This document shows, in pieces, positions 18,929 to 38,857 of a DNA stretch of 64,000 nucleotides. Every line of letters starts with the position of its first letter. The first letter of the stretch is position 1. Source of the DNA: Hydractinia symbiolongicarpus (lineage: Eukaryota > Cnidaria > Hydrozoa > Anthoathecata > Hydractiniidae); contig NC_079879.1 of assembly GCF_029227915.1 (NCBI RefSeq), positions 13,516,001-13,580,000 on the forward strand, given 5' to 3'. Under the pieces are notes generated by a model that saw nothing but the letters and a program-made list of their open reading frames with translations, searched no databases and was not told the origin of the DNA. A program made the translations under genes and the position numbers.

Positions 18929-21900
18929 ATGAGTGGCAACGACAGGGGGTATTTTGCTGAACCGTATGAACGAAGTGAAGGTAATCGTGCTTATTCTCCT
19001 CAATATGAATGGGCTGATCGCAGAAATCGCGAAATTGTAAGTCCGAGAGAAGAAAGATATACTAAAAGACGTTCCCCCACGTCTCCCACCACATATCGAA
19101 CAACTGAACAGAATCCGTCCAGCTATGATGATCAGACTAGATTAAGAAATTATTACGGAGATGGTTCTAACTCGCAATCAAATGATTATGGAGGTAATAC
19201 CTCAAAAGCGTATCAACAAAGTGAAAAGCAAGCGAATTACCAGGGCTCGTATGGACAAAATGAATATAACAAAAATAGTTCGCAAATCTATTCTCAAAAA
19301 ACCTTGAGTCCTCCAAGTTATCGTAAAAATGAATACGAAAATACCGCTGGATATGGCCAGCCTGGTGAAAACGAATATAACCGTACTAATGCTGGTTCTT
19401 ATGGAGAAACCAGTGGGAAGAGTAGACATTCCCCTGCGTACGAATCTACTAGCAGAAGTGGTAGGTCGGCCCCCTCTGAATCTTTCAGAACTAGTCAAAA
19501 TGAACAATCAGGAAAGGCGCCTAACAACGATCGAGATTCTTACCGTCATCGAGACTACAATAAAGATATACCTAGCGCGAAACGTGAGGATGAAAATACT
19601 AAAAACAGTAGTGCTAAACACAAAAGTAAAAGATCAGGTAGAGAAGTTGGTAAAATAAAATCATCGAGCAAAGACTCGAATAATTCCTACGGGGATACGT
19701 CCTTTGACAGAAGATTGTCCAATTCAATCGCAATGGCTAACGCTCACGAAAGATATAAAATTAAAAATAACAGTAAAGATAGCATCGAAGATGACGGCAG
19801 CCGATCATTTGATCGAAGATTATCGAACTCGATCGCTCTTCCCAATGTCCATGATCCTACCAAGCGAAACAAAACTTCGTCGATACCAAAACAAACAAAG
19901 ACTCCAACCAACACACCCATTAGAACGTCAACGAAGGAACAACCATCCAAAATAATTATAGACGAACCTGTCTCAAATCTAGATGTGACTGGTGAAAAAG
20001 CGCGATTGCTGTCGGTTCGTAGGCTGGACACTCCTGATCCGCAACGAAGAATGAGTGACGCAAATGAATCAGACACTTCATCTACAATATCTGATTCCGA
20101 CGATTCTCCTGATGTGTTTTTACCAAAAAGATATATTTTAGCTATTATGATGTTCTTAGGTTTCGTGAACATGTATGCGATACGTGTCAACTTAAATGTA
20201 GCAATCGGAGCTATGGTGAATAATCACACATTAATTAAAGGAGGTGTGGCCTCGGTAGAAGTAAGATTTTTCTCGAATTTATTTTTTTTTTAACGAATCA
20301 TTATGTTTTTTATATTTTTATTTGTAATTTCTTTTTTCTTTAAGGCTCCAGAATTTGATTGGTCGTCTAGATTGCAAGGTAAAATATTCAACCCTAAATT
20401 TTCTACGGTACCAATATGGCTATAACGGTGGCGGTAGGGGGCAGAACTTCCTTAAGTATTTACACAGCGTGGAATTAGAGGGTAGCTAGTTGTAACTTAT
20501 TTCCGCCAATCACGGTATAAATTCTTGGAAAGTTTTGGATTTTTTTTTAAATGCTAGAAAGTTAACTTTTCAAAATGCGCAGCGAACAGTCGATTCTTGT
20601 TAAGTATTAATCTTTAAGGGCGTGAAAATTGTCTTAACTGTAGAGTGAATAAAATAACTTCGGCAAATAAATTTTCTTTACTTCAACCGAAGCATTTTAG
20701 TTTAAATGAGACGGATCAAATCTTAATGGTAATGAAAATTACAAGTTACCAGGAAAGAATGTTCAACTATTCTTCCCTTCTATCTGCAGGTGTTGTGCTC
20801 GGTTCGTTTTATTATGGATACATGGTGCTTCAAATACCCGCCGGCTATTTTGCGATGAGATTCGGTGGAACGAAAATATTCGGCGTGGCAATCTTCTTAG
20901 CATCCCTTTTTACACTTGTAACGCCCTTCGCAGCAAGGTTCAATGTCTGGGCGTTAGTCATTCTGCGAGTCTTAGAAGGATTGGTGTTGGTAAGTCATTA
21001 TTTTTAACAACCCCGTTCCCTGAGATTTTACAATCATAGACAAATGTAATGAAACAGCTCGGTTAATTTTGAATTTAGCCGTCACAGGTGATGACAATGG
21101 TTCTTTTTATTTTAATCGTGCATTTTAAGCTTGTCAAAGTCCCCCTTGTCAAATTCCCCCTTGTCAATGTTCCCGTGTCAATGCTCCCTTGTCAATGTTC
21201 CCGTGTGAATGCTCCCTTGTCAATGTTCACTTGTCAATGTTCACAGCGGCCTTAGAACTTTGGGTCTTAGAATATCTCTTGAAATATGCTAATTGTTGCT
21301 GACGTCAGCACGATCATTTTTCCTGAATTTCACAACCTTCATGACGTGGATTATGTTGTTGTGTCGATACACACTAAAAATTCCACTTGCAAAATTTACA
21401 CTCTCACTACCTGGCCTACTATTTTAACCATTTGACCGTTTTGACAAATGACGAAAAACCTTGTTTCATTAATTCTGTCCATGATTGTAGATATTAGATC
21501 AGAGGGGGAAAAGAAGCCCTGGCGACAAGGGTGTTCTAAACAAAAACTTGAAACGACTAAGAAAGCGCCAAGATGTTCTTAATTTTCTAAATATGACGAT
21601 AACTTGACTGAATCTAGAGTGAATACAGAAGTAATCTGATTGAACAGCTGTTTCCGAAGCATTTCTGCGTTGTGATATAACCATTGACTAACATACATTT
21701 TAGGGTGTCATGTTGCCATGCAACCATCAGATCTGGAGCTTGTGGGCACCTCTCCAAGAGCGAACCACGTTAGTAACCATAGCAATTGCTGGCATGAACG
21801 TAGGAACGGTAGTCACCATGCCTCTAACTGGTTTATTGACTAAATATGGTTTTGATGGAGGCTGGGCATCAGTGTTTTATTGTTTTGGTAAGCAGTGCGA

Positions 21901-24167
21901 CGAAGCTGTGCTGCTTATTTACTTATTTGCTTATTTAAATATTTGTTTTCTCGTCTTGTTTGTAATTTAATTTGAAATCAATTTTAGGAGTATTTGGAAT
22001 ATTGTGGTTCGGTTTATGGGTATGCATTGCTCACCCCTCTCCAGCATCGCATCCCACCATCTCGAAAAAAGAAAGAAAATACATCGAAAAAAATGTAACC
22101 ACAAGAAAGGTAGGGATTTTGATATTTGAATGGTTCTGAAAAATAATTTCGTCCGTCACAGTTTAGCGGTGATGGATTGTGATTGGATTTTGCAAACAGT
22201 CCTAAGGACTATATGTTATAGAGGAAAAAAGTTGCTCATCAATTTTTTTGATTTTTGTAAGATATTTAGTTTCATCTACATCCTTGGTCAAAATATGTTG
22301 AGACAACACAAATAATTTTAAACTTTTCCGTCACAAGTAATTTCATCACCACAAATAATTGCGTAGCCTATTTCTATATTAGGTTCACACATTTGATTTG
22401 TCAAATTTTACTTGTCAATAATCAGAGCGGACTTAGGAGCTTAGGTTATTTGGTTAAATCCAAACCTTCGTGGGCCAAGAATGTTAGTTAGAAACTTTTC
22501 AATGCTGTCTGTCTATGTGTGTGCAAAAGTAGCGACTTTGAAGCCTGCCGAGTGCAGCGCAATGACTGTTTGATATTTTCATCTATTTTAAAAAATATTT
22601 AAAAAATAGGCAAAAACTTTTTATCCCAGATTGTAGATACTTAAATTTATTTTTTAAAAATCTTGCAAAATTAAATCTTGGCATAGTAAAGTTTGGATTA
22701 TTTTTAATTACAGATGGAAAAATAATGTCGTGGCTTGAGGTAGAGCGTTGGCCTCCAGTGCGGAAGGTCTTAGGTTTAAACCCTGACCGAGTCATGCCAG
22801 AGACTATAAAAGTGTGAATTGATCCTTTCTACTTAACGTTCAGCATGAGAATAGGATTGATATCTTAGGCGGTTGTCTAGTTGAGCGGTTGTTGTGCTTG
22901 CACGCCTTCCGTAGCTTGAATGGGAGCCCCTTCGCAGGATTCTCATCGATAAGAGTTCCTATAGAAACTGAAGAGGCTATCCTGGTTAAATAATAGTAGT
23001 AATAATAAAAATAATAATACTTGCTTTTTAGAACGTTCGTTAACGTTCATGAGCATTTAAGCTCAGATATGAGATATTCTATATGGTTATGCTAAGCCTT
23101 AGTACCTTTTTGATGTGTGTGTTTTGCACTGTTATATGAGTATTTACACTCAATACTCTACACGGTTATTTTATTCTCTTAAACTTATTTTCTCATTTAG
23201 AGCATGAGTATCCCATGGAAAGCAATGTTAAAATCGAGACCAGTATGGGGTGTGATCATCGGAAACGTGGCAAACGATTGGGGCTTGTACACTATCTTGA
23301 TTTGTTTGCCTCTATTTTTGATGGACATTATGAAATTTAACGTGCAAACTGTAAGATGTTTATAAATTTTTTTTTCTAATTTAAAGGTCTGGCATTTTTT
23401 ACAACTCACAACTCTATTTAGATGGGCTTCATAGCATCGCTACCATTTTTATTGAAAGCTATTGTCGGACCAGTAGGTGGATTAATAGCGGACATTCTTC
23501 GTTACAAATACACCAGCACAGCTAACGTAAGAAGAATCTTTTATGCTATAGGTAAGTTTAAACATCCTTTCAATCGCGTTTCTCATTTTGTTAGATGTTA
23601 TCTGTAAGTGATATATTACTTTAGGCGCAATGTCGGCTGCCGTAATGATCGTCATCGCCGGGTACAGTCACACACCTACCATGGCTGTGATCAGCATGTG
23701 TATAGGCGTTGCCTTGTCAGGTTTGCTACACAGTGGCTATGAAGTTAATGTGTTGGATATTGCACCATGCTTATCTGGAGTAGTCATGGGTATCTCGAAC
23801 ACTGCTGGAACTACTACTGGCTTCTTGAGTCCGCTTCTTGTTGGATATATGACAGAAAACAAAGTAAGCCAATCATTGCATTTTTTTTCTTGTAACCACA
23901 TTTTATGCATCTCACTAGACACTAGCAGTTCCTTGTCGTGTGTCATCAGTTTAGGCATGTTTTTCTCAGCTCATACGTGACTTGTTTACTTTGTTCATTT
24001 TCATGTTTATTTAGCTTCGATCAGAATGGGTGACTGTATTTTGGATCACATTTTTCATCTACCTTATTGGAACTGTTTTATTTTGTTTGTTGTTATCTGG
24101 AGAAGCACAACACTGGGCACTCGATGAGGATGATGACAAAGAACACGATGTTCATCGAAGACCATAA
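18929..24167 (+). CDS. SLC17A5-like: SLC17 family (sialin-like) anion transporter with long N-terminal extension
   Basis: Major-facilitator organic anion transporter of the SLC17 group (sialin, vesicular glutamate and phosphate transporters). Exons: 18929-20260, 20345-20378, 20790-20989, 21704-21887, 21988-22109, 23201-23350, 23422-23551, 23625-23863, 24015-24167. Phases agree, giving 847 residues. From about residue 395 the MFS core starts: PKRYILAIMMFLGFVNMYAI, then RVNLNVAIGAMV, NHT glycosylation site, LGSFYYGYMVLQIPAGYFA, LRVLEGLVLGVMLPCNHQIW, SLWAPLQER, DIAPCLSGVVMGISNTAGT and a C-terminal GEAQHWAL. Family proteins are about 500 residues, so the first 390 residues (Ser/Asn/Tyr/Arg-rich, no membrane helices) are an extra cytosolic tail. 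The chosen ATG is the first in a long open frame after the 5' region. Substrate cannot be told from sequence; sialin-type by overall similarity. Confidence 0.93.
21128..21246. repeat. Short-period minisatellite in SLC17 intron
   Basis: About six or seven repeats of a unit like CCCTTGTCAATGTTCC, with small variants (CCCGTGTCAATGCTCC, ACTTGTCAATGTTC). It is followed by ACAGCGGCCTTAGAACTT, which has a diverged partner near 22408-22450 (ACTTGTCAATAATCAGAGCGG...), so the array probably belongs to a dispersed element. Confidence 0.7.
22728..23020 (+). mobile_element. tRNA-derived SINE in SLC17 intron
   Basis: Pol III promoter-like boxes are visible: A box TGGCTTGAGGTAGAGCG at 22731-22747 and B box GGTTTAAACCC at 22773-22783, with spacing typical of tRNA-derived SINEs. 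A unique body follows, then a 3' tail of TAATAGTAGTAATAATAAAA-type triplets (22988-23020). Sense orientation within the intron between SLC17 exons 5 and 6. Confidence 0.75.
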
Positions 24168-27100
24168 ATTAATAGTCTTTTGCTATGAAGTTTTACACAA
24201 AAGCAATCAAGATGAAGAATTACTGTCAAAGATACGGCAACATAAGGGTCGTGCTCGTAAATCTTCGTAAATAATAATGAACAGAATAATATAGACAGTT
24301 AATTGACACTAATGAAAGTAATTTAATTTTCGGGAAAAATATATTTTATATGTAAAATTGCAATTTGCATTTAGTTTGACGAGAGAGATTTTCTAATTGA
24401 TGATCTCAGTTGCGTGAGTTACCATTAAAGCTGTCTCTTAACTTATTTTTTTAAATATCTATAAAAAAGAAATTGCAAACTTTTGAAGGTGATTTTAACT
24501 TTCTCTATCATAATTAATCCTGTACATAGCAAACAATTGAAAAGTTTTGCTACAAACTGATGTTCGATTGTTGTTTTAAAACCGTTTGATGCTAACTTTA
24601 TCATTCGCGCAGTTGAAACTGTTTTCTGAAAAACGGGAAAAACTCGTTTGTAAAGTACAGCGATTTCCTATGCATGTTTGTTACATGCAGGTTTGATTGT
24701 GCCCCCTACCAATACTCGATATTTGGAAGCTATAGTTCTGATTTAAGAAGCAAAAAAGTGTTTAACTATATCAACACACTTCTTATTAATTAAAAAACCA
24801 AAAAAAAAGGAATATAAACAACCTCATCGTGTATATGGCGTGTTCTCAAGCTGCTCGTATTGCGTAATTATCGTCATTGCGAAATCTAATCACAGAGATA
24901 TGTCAATTTAAATTTCATTTAACTGAAACGTTGGTCAGTTGACCAGGACCGCAGTTATGTGGCCATTTTAAAATTTCCGTCATCATATATATGGTTATAT
25001 TAATAAAACTATTCCATTATTACAAGCGGTTATCTATAACATGGTAGTTTTTTAAATTCGTACCGTACTTTGTGAGTAAGCAAGACCCAAAATATTAAAA
25101 ATCTTTAAGAATCATGCAAAAGCTCAAATTCGTTCTTTGTCCTTACCAGGTTTTTTACATTTAGACAGAACTAAATAATAAAAAATGCAATGAGAAAGAC
25201 GTTAGGATTCGTTCACAGGGCATTTTAATGAATTTTATAGAAGTTGACTGCAACAGTCGGTTGATCATTATTGGCCATTTCGTAAAAACGATTTAGATGC
25301 AAAAAGACCCTGGAAATGATAAGAGTAATGATTCATTAGATCTCCATACAGCTGACCTCAAGCTCAATTGAACTGAACTTACATAAGATATATAGTTGTT
25401 TTAACAAGAAGACAGAGGTTAAACTTCGTTATTATGATACAGTGCCAGCGGTAACAGTTTAATGAAGAAACTTTGAAGTACAAAATATATAGCAGTTGCG
25501 GGATTTAATAGTTCATTTTAACAATAATTTATGCTGTGGTTATTCGCTATTGCACAATATTTGACATAAAGCATAGCTTTATATTGTTATGGTGGAGTTT
25601 AGAAGATGAACACGTACCGATTATTTTCATTCACGCTAAACAAGTGGAAGTCGCGGTGGATAAAAGACTACCAAGTAACGGTGCGTAGTGAAGAATATGG
25701 TTGTTAAGTATATAGTATACTCATTTTTTAAGCACAGAATTAGCATACATATCGAGATTTGAAACTCGGACATTGCAGAATTAAATTAAGAACAATAGAC
25801 TTTATTTTTGAAGACCGAGCATGTCAAACACAGAATTTAGGCTGCTTTTAAAAAAAGCGTAGCATCTTTTAATATGCGATAAAATAATTAAGTTTTTTAA
25901 GAGTTATCTTGGCACACCTGAGTAAAGCACTTTGTACCATAAAACGTAGACGTGTATATGTACGCATGCTGAGATCTAATGGTGGTTCATTAATTGCTTC
26001 TTACGTTGCTAACTTAACCAAGTGCGACTTTAATTGCTAACTACCTAGGAGCTCTTAGCCTCGCCCCAGGCTTTTTTAAGTTTTTACATCGGTACAAAAC
26101 CTAAAAAACTTTTTTTACTTTCTATCCGATGTTAAAAAACAGCCCTTTGGAAGAGGGCGACGAACTCTTCTTCGTTTTTTTCTATCCCTGAAGGAAGCAA
26201 CCGATCAGTAGCATATATTTATACGCGTTTTTTTTTGGAAGAACGTCTAAATTTAATTTGGAGCTCTGGACATGCTTATTTTTAACACTTTTTCAGTATG
26301 GAATGTTCTTATTTGTGCTCTTTCGAAAAGTGAATGAATTGCGTTGAAGTTATTGTAAAAGCATGTAAAAAGAAAAAAAAAGCTATTCGGAATTATTTTT
26401 GTTAGCAAGTCTTATGCCGCGCTATTTTTTTCTTCAACTATTGAAGGAATTCAGGCTGGATACGTTCTTAACATCTTTTTAATTTTGGTCAAATTATCAC
26501 CCTTCTTACAAGATACTTAACAATAGTTTAAAAATCAAATATTATCTTTAACGTTTAAGCTAGAGCATTTAATCGCAAAACAGGAAAATTTTTGTACTTT
26601 CACCTTCGTGTTTTTTGTTCCGTTTATATTGTGAACACAATACATTCAACAGTGCTTCTATTCTTTCACACCTCGGACACCAAAATTCCTCTTAAGGCCA
26701 GCAAAATTGTTTCAAATTAGGGGTCACTTAAGCAATAAACAGTTTTCCAGCTCTGTGAGTGTTACCACTTTCGTTGGTTAAATATTACAGCGCATTTTAA
26801 CAGCAATTGATAAACTGCGACATCTTAGATCAGTATGTAATTGGTAATTAAGAGTATTATTAATGTCGATTATCATTTCCGACATATTAAAGGGTATTGA
26901 TCATTTTCTAGAATTTATCTAGTTTAATATGTTCACTATACAAGATGCTTTCTTGTACATTTTTTGTCAGAAATGCCGTGACAATACCGAAAGATAAAAG
27001 CTGGGAAGATCATGTTTGTTTACTGACCGGTATTGATTTCTACTCATTCGCGGTGAATTCAGTCTTGTAATGATTACGAAATTCGACATGTGTTTTTTTG

Positions 27101-27700
27101 GAAAAACAAATGCCGAACCGGTACTTTCATAATTTCACAATAAACTTTTACAGAATAAACAGCCGCTATTTTTTGAAGAAACATCAAGGATATTCAGCTA
27201 TATAGCTATAGGTAGCCAAGACGCTAGCTAGCTGTATTCTTTGTCATTATGTTTTAGTACCTTTAAGATAGGTATGTGTTATTTTACTAATTGAGTTTCT
27301 ATCCTGTTGCAATTGTTAATTTGTTGTGGCTATTATATATAGCTAGCTAACTGGCAGCATTTTTAAAACCTAGTAAAACCCCTGAAAACTAAGCATTTTT
27401 TTTACTGTGGGGTCTTTCGACGAGCATTCGCTATTTCTCGAACTTCTAACCAGCCCAAACAAGAAATTTTCTGGTCCTGTATCCTAAATTGTATCTTCTT
27501 TGTTAATACAATTTTTAGGCCGTACTTGTTATTTAAAGAACTGTTTGTAGAATTTTTAAGACAAGATGATCAGCAATTAAATAACAGTTTCAAAAGGATT
27601 GGTGAATGCAAAAGTAGCAAAAATTAAAAAAAATTTAACTTCATGGATTTGGCTATCTTATAACCATTGTATATATACCACTTAGGGGCCTTCGAAAAAA
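24168..27700. other. Gene-poor intergenic region after SLC17
   Basis: 3.5 kb of AT-rich sequence with no recognisable exon or RNA gene on either strand. It will contain the SLC17 3' UTR. Confidence 0.6.
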
Positions 27701-27713
27701 AATTTCAGGCCCA

Positions 27714-27974
27714 CGTTAGTGGGATATCGCCACTAAGATGCAGACCCCTCCCCCCTCTTTTAACGGATTTCCGTCCATGAAATACACACAGTCGGATAAA
27801 TCTTGGAAGGCTCAGGGGCGTGTTTTGTAGATGGGAATCGATGACAAGAGGAAATATCCTCATGAATGACGATGAATTTTCAGGCCACAAACAAATTTTC
27901 AAGATTTCTTAATCCCTAGCAGATTTTTTATCAAACTTCAGACCCCCTTCCCCCCTTACTGGCGATATCCCGCT

Positions 27975-27976
<2 letters not shown>
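27714..27976. mobile_element. MITE-like element with ~23-bp terminal inverted repeats
   Basis: The left end GTTAGTGGGATATCGCCA (27714-27731, continuing CTAAG) pairs with the right end TGGCGATATCCCGCTAAC (27959-27976), one mismatch in 18. A further homology runs inward to a CAGACCCC block. The interior is about 220 bp and has no credible coding. The size and ends fit a non-autonomous DNA transposon. Target duplication is unclear because the right flank is a TA microsatellite. Confidence 0.65.

Positions 27977-28059
<83 letters not shown>
27977..28059. repeat. (TA)n microsatellite, first block
   Basis: Uninterrupted AT dinucleotide run of about 83 bp immediately after the TIR element. Confidence 0.97.
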
Positions 28060-28062
<3 letters not shown>

Positions 28063-28097
28063 TTCTTAAAGCAGCAACGTCTAAGTTTAAATATAAG

Positions 28098-31837
<3,740 letters not shown>

Positions 31838-32563
31838 CTAGTCGATAAGGCCCGTGGAGAAATCCACTTAGGCAGATGGACAATGGAAAAATAGGTTGTT
31901 TTAGATGTTTTGATGACGTCAGCAGTGCAGATCCCTAAAAAATTCGCATAATTTATTTTAGTTTTTGATAGTAATGTGTAGAGATTGACACGCTGATCAA
32001 AATAATGTATAGAATAATATGTTTTGGAGGAACGCCTAAGGAGATATAAGGGTATAAAAATTTTGCTGACGTCATCAAAGTGCCGTCAAACCCTCCAAAA
32101 ATTTTTTTAAGAAATTTCTATACCTGCTGCCTTCCTCGTATAGATCTTGGAACGCTGATCAAGAAAATGTATAAGATCATGTACTTTTGACAAACGGTTG
32201 CAAAGATATTAAGGTTTGAAGGCTTTTTGATGACGTCATCAACCCGTCCTTTCCGAAAGGGATTTGGGGACCCAGGTTTAGGAAACTTACCCAAATTGGT
32301 CCCAGGTAGTCCCTAGTTACCCACGCAGGAGATGACGTCAGTTATTTCCAACCGTTTCCAAGTTATTTAGCCTTAAATTTAAAAGTGCAATGCAATGGCT
32401 TCACTAATCTTAGTATACTTTCCTTTGACGTCAATATTGGTTTAACGTCAAAGTTTGCGAATTTACAGAACAAATTTATAGACGATGTTTTATAGACTTT
32501 ATCAAAGAAATTTTATCCACTTTGCAAAAGTCACAGACAGAAGCTCTGTATTATTATAAGAGA
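31838..32563 (-). mobile_element. Non-autonomous Helitron, copy 1
   Basis: On the minus strand the element begins TCTCTTATAATAATACAGAG and ends in CTAG (a CTRR end). A terminal hairpin GTGGA-TTTC-TCCAC lies 12 nt before the CTAG. Host A/T flanks fit: minus-strand CTAG is followed by T (plus-strand A at 31837). It has no terminal inverted repeats, no target duplication and no coding capacity (726 bp), as expected of a Helitron passenger. Confidence 0.8.
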
Positions 32564-33288
32564 CTAGTCGATAAAGACCCGTGGAGAAATCCACTTAGGC
32601 AATAGGACATTGAAAATGTTGGTTTGCTGGCGTCAGCATTGCAAATCCAAAAAAAAAAAAAAAATTGGCGAAATTTAGTTTATTCGTTGCCTGTAACGTG
32701 TAGAGGTTGAAACGCTGATCAAAATAATATAGGATCATAACTTTTCTACGAACAACAAAAGACATAAAAGGGTTTTAAAATTTTGCTGACGTCAGCAATG
32801 GCCCGTTAAAACGCAAAAAAAAATTTTCAGAAATTTATATCCCTGTTACCTTCATCGTATAGACCTTGAAACGATGATCAAGAAAATGTATAGGATCATA
32901 TATCTTTGACAAACGGTTGCAGAGATATTAGGGTTTAAAGATTTTTTGATGACGTCATCAACCCGTCCATTCCAAAACGGATTCGGGGACCCAGGTTTGG
33001 GAAACTTACCCAAATTGGTCCAAGGTGGTCCCTAGTTACCCACGCGGTGAAAAATCATTGACGTCACCAACTCGTTTCCAAGTTATTTAGCCTCAAAGTT
33101 TTAGGTGCACTGTAATGGCTTCATTAATTTAATATAGGATATTGACGTTAAAGTGGTGTTATTGACGTCGCGCCGTAGTGTCTAATATTTACCATATTAG
33201 ACATGCATTTTTCGGCAATATCAAAGGAAAATGAAGACATCCACTTTGCCTGTCACAGAGACACGGAACTGGCGTATTATTATATAGA
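32564..33288 (-). mobile_element. Non-autonomous Helitron, copy 2, inserted at the end of copy 1
   Basis: 725 bp, same orientation and family, directly abutting copy 1. The minus strand begins TCTATATAATAATACGCC and ends CTAG with the GTGGA/TCCAC hairpin. Host T follows at 33289 on the plus strand. The A preceding its CTAG is the last base of copy 1, so this copy appears to have inserted at the A-T junction between copy 1 and the host. Internal blocks (GATGACGTCATCAACCCGTC, GGACCCAGGTTTGGGAAACT) match copy 1. Confidence 0.82.
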
Positions 33289-35158
33289 TGGTGGGATATT
33301 TGTTGAGGTGGTATATATGCCTGTTGTTTATGTATCTATATATAATTTTCACATTGATGTTAGTACAGTTAGGAAAAGTAAGACAAAAAAATTATTTTCA
33401 CATTTATCAGGAAACATGGGGAAACTATTTAAAGAAGTGGTAAGTTGTATATAATTTCACAGATCTTTTCATTGACAAGCGCATATATTGCCAAATTTGA
33501 CCATGTATTACCTGTACCAAGCCTGTTTATGTGTACTAATTTGTTAATGCTTAACTGTGTCAAGCCTGGTCTTGTGTTTAAGCCTGTTAATGTCTGAAGT
33601 GTGCCAAGCCTACCCATGTTTTAGCTGTATTAAGTCTGCCAATTTCTTATCAGTACCAAGGACTCATTCTTTAGGAAATTTTGTTTGTTTGAAAAAGCTT
33701 AAAGTAGAGAAAAAACAACTTATGTGAAATGTTCTGTTATTCTTAAAAATTTTGTTTTTAGTGGTGATACTTGCAGTGTATACTTATTGTGTGTATCAAG
33801 CCTTTAAATGTCTTAACTGCTAAACCTTGACATTGTTTTCACTGTACCAAGTCTCCTAATTTTGAGTATATCAATCAAATCAGCTATTGTCTTAACTTTA
33901 TCGACTTTGCTAAAAGGTCATAAAAAAGTTAGCACATGCATGGCGTGTATTAACCTTTTGCCTTTCTGGTACAATTTAACTATAGACTGTATTTGACTGG
34001 AATAAGACGTGTCTATTTTTACTATACCAACCAAAATCTTGTTTAAATGTTAGTGCATCTATTTGGTTGTTCAACATGTACACATTGAAGAAACGTAAAT
34101 AACCTTATATATTGTGTAATTATTTTGCCGAATGAAGCAATACAGTTGTTGTCATGAAATATGTATGAATCTCTACAAATGTTTCACGCTGCTGCTATAT
34201 AAGTGTCAATCTTGAACGACTTCTTTTTTAACAGCACATATTGGGTGCTCATGTATTTTTAAAAGGTTTGAACATTTTGGTGAGAGATTTTTAAGGAGTC
34301 ATTGTTTAGGAAATTTTTAGTTCGTTTGAGTAAGTTTGTAGTAGAGTAAAAGAAAATTTTTGTGAAATGTTTTGTTATTCTGGACGTTATTTAGTTGTGA
34401 TATATATTTAATGGTGGCATATAGTGTATATATTCATCTGTCGTGATTTTTTTTCTGTTTACTCATCTAGTCCATTCATGCATTTAACATTTTTTCTTGT
34501 TTATCGTGCATACACTTTCTTTTTATATTTTTAGCACCTAGCTTTGTGTATTTATTTTTTTTCAAACTATTAATTTAACTTAACTTCACCTGTTTTCAAC
34601 AACACATGTTGTTTTTAAGTAACTTTTTTGTTACTGCATCATTTTGAGAACTTGTGGTAGTTGAAATATTTCCTGGTTGGGTTAAAATAACGTTTCCATG
34701 ATTTCTTTGTATTCTGGTTTTTATATTTGCTTTCTGATAATAATTCACTCTTTCCAATTTGTTTGCTTAATTTTTTTAATAAGTTTTGGTGCGATTAGTT
34801 TTAGTTTTGAGGTGTTTACACTGTTTTTTTTTATTAATAGTAGATAATACGTGATAAATACTGTATTCTTTTAATTCGTCGTTTTTGAAAATGAACAAAC
34901 TTTGTAGTTATAAATTTTTAATAAATATATTGCTTTTCGGTGAATTGCGAAAACTATGTTTTAGCAATCAATGTTAGCCTGTACTGTGGATGGTTGAAAG
35001 AAACTTTATTACTTATTTAGACTAAAAAAAACTTTCATTTGATCTATCGTGGTACCAAACGATTTTATTAAGAACAAGATAAGATTTTGCGTTGAGAAAA
35101 AAGGGTTTTGTTGTGTCAGAAAGGTTGTGAATACACCACAAGTTTTTGGAGGGATGGT
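33289..35158. other. Intergenic upstream of STK32, degenerate repeats
   Basis: Holds an irregular array of CTGTACCAAGCCTGTTAATG-like units (about 33505-33875). It also holds a diverged direct repeat pair of about 130 bp (33660-33790 and 34295-34430, sharing TTTAGGAAATTTT and GTGAAATGTT.TGTTATTCT). No gene was recognised; STK32 5' UTR and promoter should be near the right end. Confidence 0.55.

Positions 35159-38857
<3,699 letters not shown>

Noticed and set aside
19202-19507. Minus-strand and alternate-frame ORFs inside SLC17 exon 1
   Set aside because: Shadows of the 444-codon sense exon, whose frame continues into the transporter core.
33203-33454. 83-codon ORF upstream of STK32
   Set aside because: Starts within Helitron copy 2 and runs into intergenic sequence; no domain or splice logic.
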